DNA of 64,000 nt from Marinibacterium anthonyi (GTDB lineage: Bacteria; Pseudomonadota; Alphaproteobacteria; Rhodobacterales; Rhodobacteraceae). Both the position numbers and the translations under genes were made by a program. Position 1 is the stretch's first letter. Every line of letters starts with the position of its first letter. The DNA lies in the NCBI GenBank assembly GCA_003217735.2, contig CP031585.1, positions 1,289,501-1,353,500 of the forward strand. The letters are read 5' to 3'. This document shows positions 35,155 through 43,028 of this stretch, piece by piece. The notes beneath the pieces are model-generated. The model was not told the origin of the DNA, did no database searches, and worked only from the letters and a program-made list of their open reading frames with translations.

Positions 35155-35853
35155 TTAGCGGAACAGCCAGCCGGGCAGGTGGCCGATATCGGGCAGGATG
35201 CAATCGGCATGGGGCTTGAGCGCATCCGCGCCGTTCGGCCCGGTCAGAACGCCCACCGTCACCATGCCGGCGGCCCGACCGGCGACCAGGTCATGCGGGC
35301 TGTCGCCCACCATCACCGCCTGGCCCGGCACCACCCCCACCGCCCGGCAGAACGCCAGCAGCGGATCGGGGTCGGGCTTGGCGCCATGGCCGCTGTCGGC
35401 GCCGGCGATGAAATCGAACATGTCCAGAACGCCTGACTTCGCCAGGTGGCTGCGGGCCGAACTTTCGTGATCGTTGGTCATCACCCCCAGCGCAAGGTCG
35501 CGCGCGGCCAGCTGCGCCAGCAGGGGCACCAGCGGCACCGCCTCCCACAGGGGCGCTTCGGCGGCGGTTTCGGCAAGGTAGCTTTCGATCTCGTGCGCGT
35601 CACGGCCCGGCAGGACCGACGCCAGTGCGGCCGAGACCTGCGCATTGGTGCCGGCGATGGCGGGGCTGTCGGTGTGAAACCGCCCCGCCTGCCTGTCAAA
35701 ACGGATGGCCCGGGCCAGCGCGTCGGCCACCGCGTCGTCGCCGCCCGACAGGTCGTCCAGCACTGTCAGCGTCCAGGCGCTCCACGTCCGGTCAAAGTCG
35801 AATAGCGTGCCGTCCTTGTCGAAGAGAACGGCGCGAACGGGAAAGATGGTCAT
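35155..35853 (-). CDS. HAD-like phosphatase (phosphoglycolate phosphatase type)
   Basis: This 232-residue HAD hydrolase has motif I LFDKDGTLFDF (nucleophile and acid Asp), motif II VMTND, and motif III/IV GAKPDPDPLLAF with MVGDSPHDL. It resembles Gph-type phosphatases that dephosphorylate small sugar phosphates. It is coupled to the DUF3572 gene upstream by an ATGA overlap. The substrate is unknown. Confidence 0.9.
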   Translation of the reverse strand: MTIFPVRAVLFDKDGTLFDFDRTWSAWTLTVLDDLSGGDDAVADALARAIRFDRQAGRFHTDSPAIAGTNAQVSAALASVLPGRDAHEIESYLAETAAEAPLWEAVPLVPLLAQLAARDLALGVMTNDHESSARSHLAKSGVLDMFDFIAGADSGHGAKPDPDPLLAFCRAVGVVPGQAVMVGDSPHDLVAGRAAGMVTVGVLTGPNGADALKPHADCILPDIGHLPGWLFR

Positions 35854-36134
35854 GTCCAGTGCACCTGCTGGCCGCCGGGAAGGGCGGCGCGGGCCTCCTG
35901 TACGGTCGGGTAGGGGACGGCCAGCGCATCGCAGGCGGCCATGATCCAGGCATCGTCCATCATGAGGAAATCCAGAACCGACGCCAGGAACACCGGATCG
36001 CCCGCGCGCGCGCGCAGGTCTTCGACCCCGGCTCCCGAAGATCCCAGGAAGACCGGTAACAATTCGTCGTTGCCGGCCAGCCAGGCAAGTACCTGAAGCG
36101 CAAAGGTTTCGGCCTGTTCGGGGGAGAAGGGCAT
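35850..36134 (-). CDS. DUF3572 family protein
   Basis: This 94-residue alpha-helical protein matches the DUF3572 pattern: AETFALQVLAWLAGNDELLPVFLGSSG and VLDFLMMDDAWIMAACDALAVPY. It is found widely in alphaproteobacteria; function unknown. It is coupled to the HAD phosphatase gene and divergent from the PleD-like cyclase gene, a neighbourhood common for this family. Confidence 0.87.
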   Translation of the reverse strand: MPFSPEQAETFALQVLAWLAGNDELLPVFLGSSGAGVEDLRARAGDPVFLASVLDFLMMDDAWIMAACDALAVPYPTVQEARAALPGGQQVHWT

Positions 36135-36226
36135 GGTGTCAGCTTTCGCTGCGGCGGAAAGGGTTTGTTAAGGCTGATGATTAAGACTGCGGGGAATCCG
36201 AATGCAAGTCCTGAAAGGCGCATGGC

Positions 36227-37636
36227 GTGCAGGGAAGGCTCCTCATCCTCGATCCCGTCCTGACCAACCGCATCCTGTTGAATGCGGTCCTGGAACCGGC
36301 CTGTTACCAGGTCGATCAGGCGGCGACCATCACTCAGGGGCTGGCGCTGATCCGCCAGGCCCCGCCCGATCTGATCCTGGCCGCCTGGACCTTGCCGGAC
36401 GGCACCGCGCGCGATCTGCGCGCGGCGCTGGACCGCGTCGATCCCGACCGCGTCCTGCCGGTGATCGCCATCGCGCGTCCCGGCGACCGGCCCGACCGGC
36501 GGGCGGCGTTCCGCGCCGGGCTGGCCGATCTGCTGGTCTGCCCGCTGGACGAAATCATGCTGCAGGCGCGCCTGCGGTCGATCCTGCGCGCACAGGTGTC
36601 CACGCCCGCCTGCGACTTTGCCGCGCAACCCGCGCTGCCCGCCGGTTTCGGCGAGCCGGACGAAGGGTTCGTCTTGCCCGACCGCATTGCCGTGGTGGCC
36701 GAAGACGCCGCCACCGCGCGCGCGTGGAGCAGGGCGCTGACCGCGCGCATGCAGCGGCCGGTGGCGGCGCATGCGCTGGCGCGCTGCCAGGTGGCGCTGA
36801 GCGCGGCGCGCCCGCCCGACACGATCGTCGTCGCGGTGAATGCCGCCCGGCCCGATCCGGCGCTGCGGCTGCTGTCGGACCTGCGCGCGGGACCCGAGAC
36901 GCGCCATATCGCGGTCATCGCCGTGCCGACCGACCCGGGCGGAACCTGCGCGGCGCGGGCGCTGGACCTGGGCGCCGACGACGTGATGCCGGCGCCCTTC
37001 GACGCCGGCGAACTGGCCCTGCGCATCGACGCCCTGCTCAGGCGCAAGCAACAGTCGGACCGGCTGCGGTCCACCGTGCGCGACGGGCTGCGCGCGGCGG
37101 TGATCGACCCGATGACGGGGCTGTACAACCGCCGTTACGCGCTGCCCTACCTGGTGCAGGCGCTGCGCCAGGCGGACCGGACGGGGCAGGGGGTCGCGGT
37201 GATGATGGCCGACCTGGATCACTTCAAGCGGATCAACGACAGCCATGGCCACCTGGCCGGTGACGCCGTGCTGATCGAGGCGGCGGATCGCCTGCGGGCG
37301 GCGCTGGACGGGGCCGACATGCTGGCCCGGATGGGAGGAGAGGAATTCCTGATCGTCCTGCCCGACACCGATCCGGCATCCGTGCCCGCCCGCGCCGAAG
37401 ACCTGCGCCGCGCGATCAACGCGCGGCCCTTCCGCATCGGCACATCGGCCCGCACCGAGGCGGTGACCGTCAGCATCGGCGCCGCCTTCTGGCCGGGACA
37501 GGCCCTGCATGGCGGCATCGGCGAAGGGGACGAGGACGAAAGGGTGGCCGCCATCCTGAACGAGGCGGACCAGGCGCTGTACATGTCCAAACATGCCGGG
37601 CGGAACAAGGTCACCGTGGTCGGTGCCGCTGCCTGA
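36227..37636 (+). CDS. pleD: PleD-like response regulator/diguanylate cyclase
   Basis: This 469-residue protein has two receiver-like domains (about 1-120 and 150-280) and a C-terminal GGDEF domain with the active site MGGEEF, which makes cyclic di-GMP. The first receiver lacks the phosphoacceptor Asp (DLILAAWTLP; Ala near 53), so it is probably an adaptor. The allosteric I-site RxxD normally found five residues before GGEEF is replaced by DGAD, so product inhibition may be lost. The start is GTG with AAAGG upstream. It is divergent from DUF3572 and convergent with the sigma-factor operon. Confidence 0.88.
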   Translation: MQGRLLILDPVLTNRILLNAVLEPACYQVDQAATITQGLALIRQAPPDLILAAWTLPDGTARDLRAALDRVDPDRVLPVIAIARPGDRPDRRAAFRAGLADLLVCPLDEIMLQARLRSILRAQVSTPACDFAAQPALPAGFGEPDEGFVLPDRIAVVAEDAATARAWSRALTARMQRPVAAHALARCQVALSAARPPDTIVVAVNAARPDPALRLLSDLRAGPETRHIAVIAVPTDPGGTCAARALDLGADDVMPAPFDAGELALRIDALLRRKQQSDRLRSTVRDGLRAAVIDPMTGLYNRRYALPYLVQALRQADRTGQGVAVMMADLDHFKRINDSHGHLAGDAVLIEAADRLRAALDGADMLARMGGEEFLIVLPDTDPASVPARAEDLRRAINARPFRIGTSARTEAVTVSIGAAFWPGQALHGGIGEGDEDERVAAILNEADQALYMSKHAGRNKVTVVGAAA

Positions 37637-37649
37637 GAGGGGCGGGGAA

Positions 37650-37672
37650 GGGCAGGGGTGCGCCCCTTGCCC
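37650..37672. terminator. Hairpin between convergent pleD and Spy-like genes
   Basis: GGGCAGGGG pairs with CCCC-T-TGCCC around a TGCG loop with one bulged base. GC-rich stem without a T-run. Confidence 0.5.
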
Positions 37673-37710
37673 GTCTCAGGCGTCAGGTTTCCGGTTTCAC
37701 GCGCAAGGTC

Positions 37711-38244
37711 TCAGGGCCTGTCAGCGGGCCCATCGCCTGACCTGTCAGCAGGCCCATCGCCGGGCTTGCCCTTGTGGTGGTCCTTGCCGTGCTCGGCCAG
37801 GTCGACCAGCCGGTCGGCATAAGCGGTGCGTTCCGCATCGTCCATCGCCAGCACGTGGTCGAACCAGGCCTGCTGCATCGCCTCCTGAAAGGCGATCCGC
37901 GTCGCGGCCTGGGCATTGACCACCGTTTCCAGCGCGGCCGGATCGAAGGGCTCGGCCGACAGGGCACGGGCCAGGTCCTCGGCTTCGCTGCGCCGGTCGG
38001 ACGGCGGCGGCAGGGTGTCGCGCAGGTGATCGCGCAGCGCCTTGCGGTCCTCGGACGGCAGCGCGCGGAACACCGACACGCCGGTCGGCGGGGGCGGGCG
38101 GTCGCCGCCGGGAAAGCCGAAGCGCAGGAACGTGCCCACGACCAGCCCCAGCACCGCCAGGTTGACCGCCAGCGACACGGCGAAGACGATGCGCAGCCAC
38201 GGCTTCATGCCGGTTGTGGCCCCGGGCGGGGATGCGGCCGCCAT
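37711..38244 (-). CDS. Spy/CpxP-like periplasmic metal-sensor protein
   Basis: This 177-residue protein has one N-terminal membrane anchor (about residues 16-40) and a helical periplasmic domain resembling the heavy-metal resistance/Spy family. The conserved segment SVFRALPSEDRKALRDHLRD is present, followed by long amphipathic helices. The tail carries two copies of an 8-residue repeat (GDGPADRS/GDGPADRP) from a 24-bp tandem duplication. ATG 38244 overlaps the anti-sigma stop by one base (TGATG). It forms a unit with an ECF sigma factor and is a likely partner in envelope stress sensing. Confidence 0.82.
   Translation of the reverse strand: MAAASPPGATTGMKPWLRIVFAVSLAVNLAVLGLVVGTFLRFGFPGGDRPPPPTGVSVFRALPSEDRKALRDHLRDTLPPPSDRRSEAEDLARALSAEPFDPAALETVVNAQAATRIAFQEAMQQAWFDHVLAMDDAERTAYADRLVDLAEHGKDHHKGKPGDGPADRSGDGPADRP
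37717..37764. repeat. 24-bp tandem duplication in the Spy-like gene
   Basis: Two head-to-tail 24-bp units (CCTGTCAGC...) differ at a few bases. They are in frame and encode the repeated GDGPADR motif at the protein's C-terminus. Confidence 0.8.
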
Positions 38245-38621
38245 CACAGCCCGTCCTCGGAATAGATCGTGTCCTGCAGTTCGGAATAGACCGTCAGCGT
38301 GCTGCCGGCGCTGGAACTGGTCATGAAGTCCAGCGGGTCCAGCCCCTGCGGCGGGGCCACGCCCAGCCACACGCCGGCGGCACAGGCCGCGACCAGCCCG
38401 CCGACCGCGGGCGTGCCGCCCAGCACCGACAGGAACTGGCGCCAGAACGGCACCCGTACCGCCGGGGCGGCGCGCCAGGCCGCCTGTTTCCATTCGTCCT
38501 GGACCCGCGCCGCATCGGCGGCGATCCGGGCCATCAACCCGTCGGGCACCTGCGCGTCGGCGGTCCTGGCGTCGGCCAGCATCGGACCGACCACGCGGTC
38601 AAAGTCTTGGTTTTCAGTCAT
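38244..38621 (-). CDS. Putative anti-sigma factor
   Basis: This 125-residue protein has a cytoplasmic N-terminal half, one transmembrane helix (about residues 72-90, GGTPAVGGLVAACAAGVWLG) and a short outer tail rich in Ser, Thr and acidic residues. Single-helix proteins encoded directly after an ECF sigma gene are usually its anti-sigma factor. I see no zinc-binding HxxxCxxC. It overlaps the sigma gene by eight bases and the Spy-like gene by one. Identity rests mainly on context. Confidence 0.75.
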   Translation of the reverse strand: MTENQDFDRVVGPMLADARTADAQVPDGLMARIAADAARVQDEWKQAAWRAAPAVRVPFWRQFLSVLGGTPAVGGLVAACAAGVWLGVAPPQGLDPLDFMTSSSAGSTLTVYSELQDTIYSEDGL

Positions 38622-39249
38622 CTTCGTACCCCAATTCCCCCTTTCGGCCCGCCAAAAGCTGCGTCAGTGTCCGTTTGCCCCGGGCCGTCAGGCTTTCCAC
38701 GGCCTCGACGCTGATCTCCATCACCTCGGCGATCCGGGGATTGGGAAGATCCTGCAGATGTCGCAGCACGATCGCCAGGCGCTGGCGGTCGGGCAGCTGG
38801 TCGAGAGCCCATTGCAGCGCGGCACCCCGCGCCTGGTTCTGCATCTTGTCGGCAACGCTGGGCGCGTCGTCCGCGGGTTCCGGCGCATCGTCCAGAGACC
38901 CGTCGCGCCCGCGCCGGCGCCGCTTGTGATCCAGGCACAGGTTCGTCACCACCCGGTACAGCCAGGTGCTGACCTTTGCCGTGCCCGGCTCCCAGTCCGG
39001 CGCCATCCGCCACAGACGGATCATCGCCTCCTGGGTAATGTCCTCGGCCTCGGCCCTGTCGCCCAGCAGACGCAGCGCCAGCCCGAAGGCGCGCGGCGTC
39101 AGCCGGTCGGTAAGCACCACGGCGGCCGCATGATCTCCGTTCGCGAAAGCGGCCAGCAGGACCGCTTCCTCGTCTTCCTGCACGGGTCCGGTCACGTCAG
39201 GGGACCGGACCGGTTCGGCGCAGGCGGGTTTGCCCGATATCTGCTGCAC
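38614..39249 (-). CDS. ECF-type sigma-70 factor
   Basis: This 211-residue protein is an extracytoplasmic-function sigma factor. Region 2 spans about residues 40-105 (DRAEAEDITQEAMIRLWRMAPDW and VSTWLYRVVTNLCLDHKRR), and region 4 about 145-200 (LPDRQRLAIVLRHLQDLPNPRIAEVMEISVEAVESLTARGK). It heads a three-gene unit with its putative anti-sigma factor and a Spy-like periplasmic protein. An autoregulated promoter upstream of 39249 is likely but lies close to the EF-hand gene stop. Confidence 0.93.
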   Translation of the reverse strand: MQQISGKPACAEPVRSPDVTGPVQEDEEAVLLAAFANGDHAAAVVLTDRLTPRAFGLALRLLGDRAEAEDITQEAMIRLWRMAPDWEPGTAKVSTWLYRVVTNLCLDHKRRRRGRDGSLDDAPEPADDAPSVADKMQNQARGAALQWALDQLPDRQRLAIVLRHLQDLPNPRIAEVMEISVEAVESLTARGKRTLTQLLAGRKGELGYEDD

Positions 39250-39262
39250 GCAGCTCTCACCC

Positions 39263-39733
39263 TCAGCCCTGTTCGGCCGGCGGCGTCGAATGTTTCTGCC
39301 GGAAGGACTTTTGCCCGGCTTCCATCTCGGCCCTGGTCAGCCCGCCCGACCCGTCGGTGTCCATCTCGTCAAAGACGGCGTCCCGGTTCGGCGCGGCATC
39401 GCGCATTTCGTCGATCGACAGCTTGCCGTCGTCGTTGGCATCGGCCCGCGACATCAGCAATCCAATGAACCGCCGGGCCTTCGCCTGGGCGCCGGCTTCC
39501 AGTTCGGCAACGCTCAGGTATCCGTCGCCATCGGTATCCGCCTTCTCGAATCGGGCCTGTCCGTTGGCCTGCATCTCGGCCCGGGTGACTTCGCCATCGC
39601 CATTGGCATCCAGTTCCTCGAACGGCACCGGCTTGGGGCCGCGGCCAAAGCCCGCACCCTGGGCCTGCGCCACGCCACCGGCCATCATCAGCAAGGTTGC
39701 CATCGTGCCGGCAAGAACGGTCTGCGTCATCAT
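39263..39733 (-). CDS. EF-hand calcium-binding protein, exported
   Basis: This 156-residue protein has a Sec signal (AGTMATLLMMAGGVAQAQ) and four EF-hand loops of the DxNxDG type: DANGDGEVTRAE, DTDGDGYLSVAE, DANDDGKLSIDE and DTDGSGGLTRAE. All four retain the main calcium ligands. It is a periplasmic or secreted calcium binder of unknown role. Two adjacent ATG codons (39733, 39730) are possible starts; AAGGGG lies upstream. It is immediately upstream of the sigma-factor operon on the same strand (13 bp), so it could be co-transcribed with it. Confidence 0.9.
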   Translation of the reverse strand: MMTQTVLAGTMATLLMMAGGVAQAQGAGFGRGPKPVPFEELDANGDGEVTRAEMQANGQARFEKADTDGDGYLSVAELEAGAQAKARRFIGLLMSRADANDDGKLSIDEMRDAAPNRDAVFDEMDTDGSGGLTRAEMEAGQKSFRQKHSTPPAEQG

Positions 39734-39958
39734 CTCGTCGGATCCCCTTCGGTCGTTACGTCCTGAAAGTTCGGCGATCTTTTGCCGTCGATCATACCTC
39801 ATCAACGCGTTCCGCACAGGTTTCCGTCGGTTTGCGGCGAAAAAAACTGCCATCGGCGACACTGCGCCTTCGCGACATCCCGACGCAAGGCCAGGGGGGG
39901 ACCTTTTCTGATAGCGTCGGACAACCCAGATACAGCTGCACCCCCAAGCGAGACCGTC
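39734..39958. other. Divergent promoter region, 225 bp
   Basis: It lies between the EF-hand gene (minus) and the DUF983 gene (plus) and should hold both promoters. I see no clear operator or small gene. Confidence 0.4.
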
Positions 39959-40417
39959 ATGAGCGAACTCAGGCAGGACATTTCGTCGGCCACGGCCGAT
40001 TCCGCCGGGCACGGCCCCGACGACCGTGCCACCGGCCCGGCCGGCACAACGGAAGAACGCGACCTTTGGCCCGCGATGGCCAAGGGCTGGCGGTGCAAAT
40101 GCCCGGCCTGCGGCAGCGGGCCGCTGATGCGCGGCTATCTCACGGTGACCCCGGTCTGCCCGGTCTGCCGCGAGGAATTGCATCACCAGCGTGCCGATGA
40201 CGGTCCGGCCTACCTGACGATCCTTGTCGTCGGTCACCTGATGGCCCCCGCGCTGCTTGCCGTGTTCGAGATCTGGCGCCCCGAGCCGCTGGTGCTGTTC
40301 ACCATATTTGCCATTGGCTGCGTCGCGCTCTCGCTTTACCTTCTGCCCAGATTGAAGGGGGCCATGATCGGCTTTCAATGGGCACGGATGATGCACGGGT
40401 TCGGGCACACCGACTGA
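39959..40417 (+). CDS. DUF983 membrane protein
   Basis: This 152-residue protein has two CxxC knuckles (CKCPACGSG and CPVCREEL) that form a likely zinc ribbon, followed by two transmembrane helices (HLMAPALLAVFEIW and LVLFTIFAIGCVALSLYLLP). This is the DUF983 layout, common in alphaproteobacteria; function unknown. It lies 23 bp before a Nudix hydrolase gene, a frequent pairing in this group, and is probably co-transcribed with it. Confidence 0.9.
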   Translation: MSELRQDISSATADSAGHGPDDRATGPAGTTEERDLWPAMAKGWRCKCPACGSGPLMRGYLTVTPVCPVCREELHHQRADDGPAYLTILVVGHLMAPALLAVFEIWRPEPLVLFTIFAIGCVALSLYLLPRLKGAMIGFQWARMMHGFGHTD

Positions 40418-40440
40418 CGCCTTCCCCGGGAAGGAACACG

Positions 40441-41181
40441 ATGACAACTGAACCGTCCGCTCCGGTCGAAATGCCGGTCGAAACGCCGGTCGACAAGTCC
40501 GCCATCCGCAACGCGGCCACCGTTATTGCCCTGCGCGACCGCGAAACGACGCCGCATGTGCTGATGGGCCAGCGCGGCGCCAAGGCGGCGTTCATGCCCA
40601 ACAAGTTCGTCTTTCCCGGCGGCGCGCTGGATGCCGGCGACGCGGGCGTGCCCCTGGTCCATCCCATCCCCGACCCCTGCTTTGGCCGGCTGGAAGACGG
40701 TGCGCCCCCGGGCATGCAGACCGCGCTGGCGGCGGCCGCCGTGCGGGAGTTGTGGGAAGAAACCGGGCTGGTCCTGGGCCATCCCGGCGCCTGGGACACC
40801 CCGGTGCCCGCCGACTGGACCGATTTCGCCGCCACCGGCCACCGGCCCAGCGGCGAGGCGCTGCAATTCGTCTTTCGCGCGCTGACCCCGCCGGGGCGGC
40901 CGCGCCGCTTCGACGCGCGGTTCTTCCTGGTCGATGCCGGGGCGATCCGCGGTGACCTGGACGATTTCTCGCACGCCAGCGACGAGCTTTCGCACCTGCA
41001 GTGGATCCCCCTGGCCGAGGTCCGCCGCTTTGATCTGCCCTTCATAACCGAGGTCGTCCTGGCCGAGGTGACCGCGCGGCTGCACGACCCCGAACCGCCG
41101 TCCAGCGTGCCGTTCTTCCGCAACAGCGACGAGGAAAGCCTGTTCCTGCGCCTGCGCGGCCACCCGATGACCGGAGAATAG
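40441..41181 (+). CDS. Nudix hydrolase
   Basis: This 246-residue protein has a Nudix fold. The box has the core AAAVRELWEETGLV (the REXXEEXGU part), and KFVFPGGALDAGD is the preceding strand. It would hydrolyse a nucleoside diphosphate linked to another moiety; the substrate is unknown. ATG 40441 follows GGGAAGGAA. The N-terminus (TTEPSAPVEMPVETPVD) is low-complexity and probably disordered. Confidence 0.9.
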   Translation: MTTEPSAPVEMPVETPVDKSAIRNAATVIALRDRETTPHVLMGQRGAKAAFMPNKFVFPGGALDAGDAGVPLVHPIPDPCFGRLEDGAPPGMQTALAAAAVRELWEETGLVLGHPGAWDTPVPADWTDFAATGHRPSGEALQFVFRALTPPGRPRRFDARFFLVDAGAIRGDLDDFSHASDELSHLQWIPLAEVRRFDLPFITEVVLAEVTARLHDPEPPSSVPFFRNSDEESLFLRLRGHPMTGE

Positions 41182-41226
41182 GCGGGGAAATACCCGGTCT
41201 TCAGCCCATTTGCCGCATCACCTGAT

Positions 41227-41247
41227 CCCGCCACGGGCCGTGGCGGG
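41227..41247. terminator. Hairpin downstream of the Nudix gene
   Basis: CCCGCCACG and CGTGGCGGG form a perfect 9-bp stem with a GGC loop, 46 bp after the Nudix stop. No T-run follows. Confidence 0.55.
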
Positions 41248-41362
41248 GGCAGTATTGGCGATTTGACCGGGGCGGGGCGAAATCCGACACGGGGTGTCGG
41301 GAACGGAACGGAATGCGGCCCCGGATCGCGGCCTTCTGGGTGCAGCATATCCGGAGGACGCC

Positions 41363-42925
41363 ATGGCGGATGCTCAGCAGGCACGAAAGAAGCGCAGCGG
41401 CGGACGGGCCGCGCACGCGGCGCGGCGGGGCACGTCCGTCATCGAACAGATGCCCTGGCGGCTGCCGCAGAACCTTGACACCCCGACCGAACCCTTGCCC
41501 CCCGAGGGGGTCGAGGCGATCCACAACGGCGCCATGCGCATCCTCGAAGACATCGGCATCCAGTTCCTGAACGAAGAAGCGCTGGGGATCTTCCGGGAAG
41601 CCGGCTGCAAGGTCGACGGCCAGCTGGTGCGCATGGACCGCGACTTCGTGATGGAGATGATCGCCCGCGCGCCCGACCGCTTCACCATCACGCCGCGCAA
41701 CCCCGACCGCCGGGTCGAGATCGGCGGCAAGACGATGCTGTTCGGCAACGTGTCGTCCCCGCCCAATTACTGGGACCTGGAACTGGGCCGCAAGGTGCCC
41801 GGCACGCGCGCGCATTGCGCGAACCTGCTGCGGCTGACCCAGTATTTCAACTGCATCCACTTCGCCGGCGGCTACCCGGTGGAACCGGTCGACATCCACG
41901 CCAGCGTCCGCCACCTGGACGTGCTGTTCGACAAGCTGACGCTGACCGACAAGGTGATGCACGCCTATTCGCTGGGCCCCGAACGGGTCGAGGACGTGAT
42001 GGAGATGGTGCGCATCGCCGGTGGGCTGACCCACGAGGAATTCGACGCGACGCCCCGGATGTACACCAACATCAACTCGACCTCGCCGCTGAAACACGAC
42101 TACCCGATGATCGACGGCTGCCTGCGGCTGGCGCGGCGCGGCCAGGCCATCGTGGTGTCGCCCTTCACGCTGGCCGGGGCCATGGCGCCCGTCACCATGG
42201 CCGGCGCCGTGGCCCAGTCGATCGCCGAGGCGCTGTCGGCCATAGCGCTGTTCCAGTACGTGGCGCCGGGCGTGCCTTGCGTGATCGGCACCTTCACCTC
42301 GAACGTCGACATGAAATCGGGCGCGCCCGCCTTCGGGACGCCGGAATACATGCGATCGACCCAGATGACCGGCCAGATGGCGCGGTTCTACGGGCTGCCG
42401 CTCAGGTCCTCGGGATCCTGCGCGGCCAACGTGCCGGACGGGCAGGCGGTCTGGGAGACGTCGAATTCGCTGTGGGCGGCGGTGCAGTCGGGCACCCACA
42501 TGGTCTATCACGCCGCCGGCTGGCTTGAGGGCGGGCTGATCGCCAGCCCCGAGAAATTCGTGATGGATTGCGAGATCCTGCAGCAGATCCAGCGCTACAT
42601 GGAACCGCAGGTCTGGGCGACGACCCCCGACGACATCGCCATCGACGCCATTGCCGAGGTCGGCCACAACGGCCATTTCTTCGGCGTCCAGCACACCCAG
42701 GATCGGTATACCACGGCCTTCTACCAGCCCTTCCTGAGCGACTGGCGCAACTTCGAGGCCTGGGACGTGGCCGGCGCCGTCTGGACACCGGAACGCGCGC
42801 ACATGCTGTTCAAGGAGATCATCGCGTCCTTCGAGGAACCGCCGATGGATGTGGCGATCCGCGAGGAGCTGTCCGATTTCGTCGCCCGCCGCAAGGCCGA
42901 AGGGGGCGCGCCCACCGACTTCTGA
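41363..42925 (+). CDS. Trimethylamine methyltransferase family protein (MttB superfamily, non-pyrrolysine)
   Basis: This 520-residue protein belongs to the MttB superfamily of corrinoid-dependent methyltransferases that take a methyl group from quaternary or tertiary amines. It shows the family segments AMRILEDIGIQFLNEEAL, FTLAGAMAPVTMAGAVAQSIAEAL and a C-terminal HTQDRYTTAFYQPFLSDW. The frame is read without any amber codon, so it lacks pyrrolysine and is of the MtgB-like type that includes glycine betaine methyltransferases. ATG 41363 follows GGAGGA. No corrinoid protein gene is adjacent. The N-terminal 30 residues are basic and variable. Confidence 0.9.
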   Translation: MADAQQARKKRSGGRAAHAARRGTSVIEQMPWRLPQNLDTPTEPLPPEGVEAIHNGAMRILEDIGIQFLNEEALGIFREAGCKVDGQLVRMDRDFVMEMIARAPDRFTITPRNPDRRVEIGGKTMLFGNVSSPPNYWDLELGRKVPGTRAHCANLLRLTQYFNCIHFAGGYPVEPVDIHASVRHLDVLFDKLTLTDKVMHAYSLGPERVEDVMEMVRIAGGLTHEEFDATPRMYTNINSTSPLKHDYPMIDGCLRLARRGQAIVVSPFTLAGAMAPVTMAGAVAQSIAEALSAIALFQYVAPGVPCVIGTFTSNVDMKSGAPAFGTPEYMRSTQMTGQMARFYGLPLRSSGSCAANVPDGQAVWETSNSLWAAVQSGTHMVYHAAGWLEGGLIASPEKFVMDCEILQQIQRYMEPQVWATTPDDIAIDAIAEVGHNGHFFGVQHTQDRYTTAFYQPFLSDWRNFEAWDVAGAVWTPERAHMLFKEIIASFEEPPMDVAIREELSDFVARRKAEGGAPTDF

Positions 42926-43028
42926 CAGGCCCGATGTCGGGCGCCGGTCCGCCTGTGGCGACGGTCGGTGGTTCCGGCTGCCGGGGTGCCTGTGTAAGGA
43001 TCGCGGTCAGCCCGAAGGAAGCCGCCCC

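Noticed and set aside
42929-42942. Small hairpin GCCCGA-TG-TCGGGC after the methyltransferase stop
   Set aside because: The stem is six bases with a two-base loop and no T-run; too weak to call a terminator.
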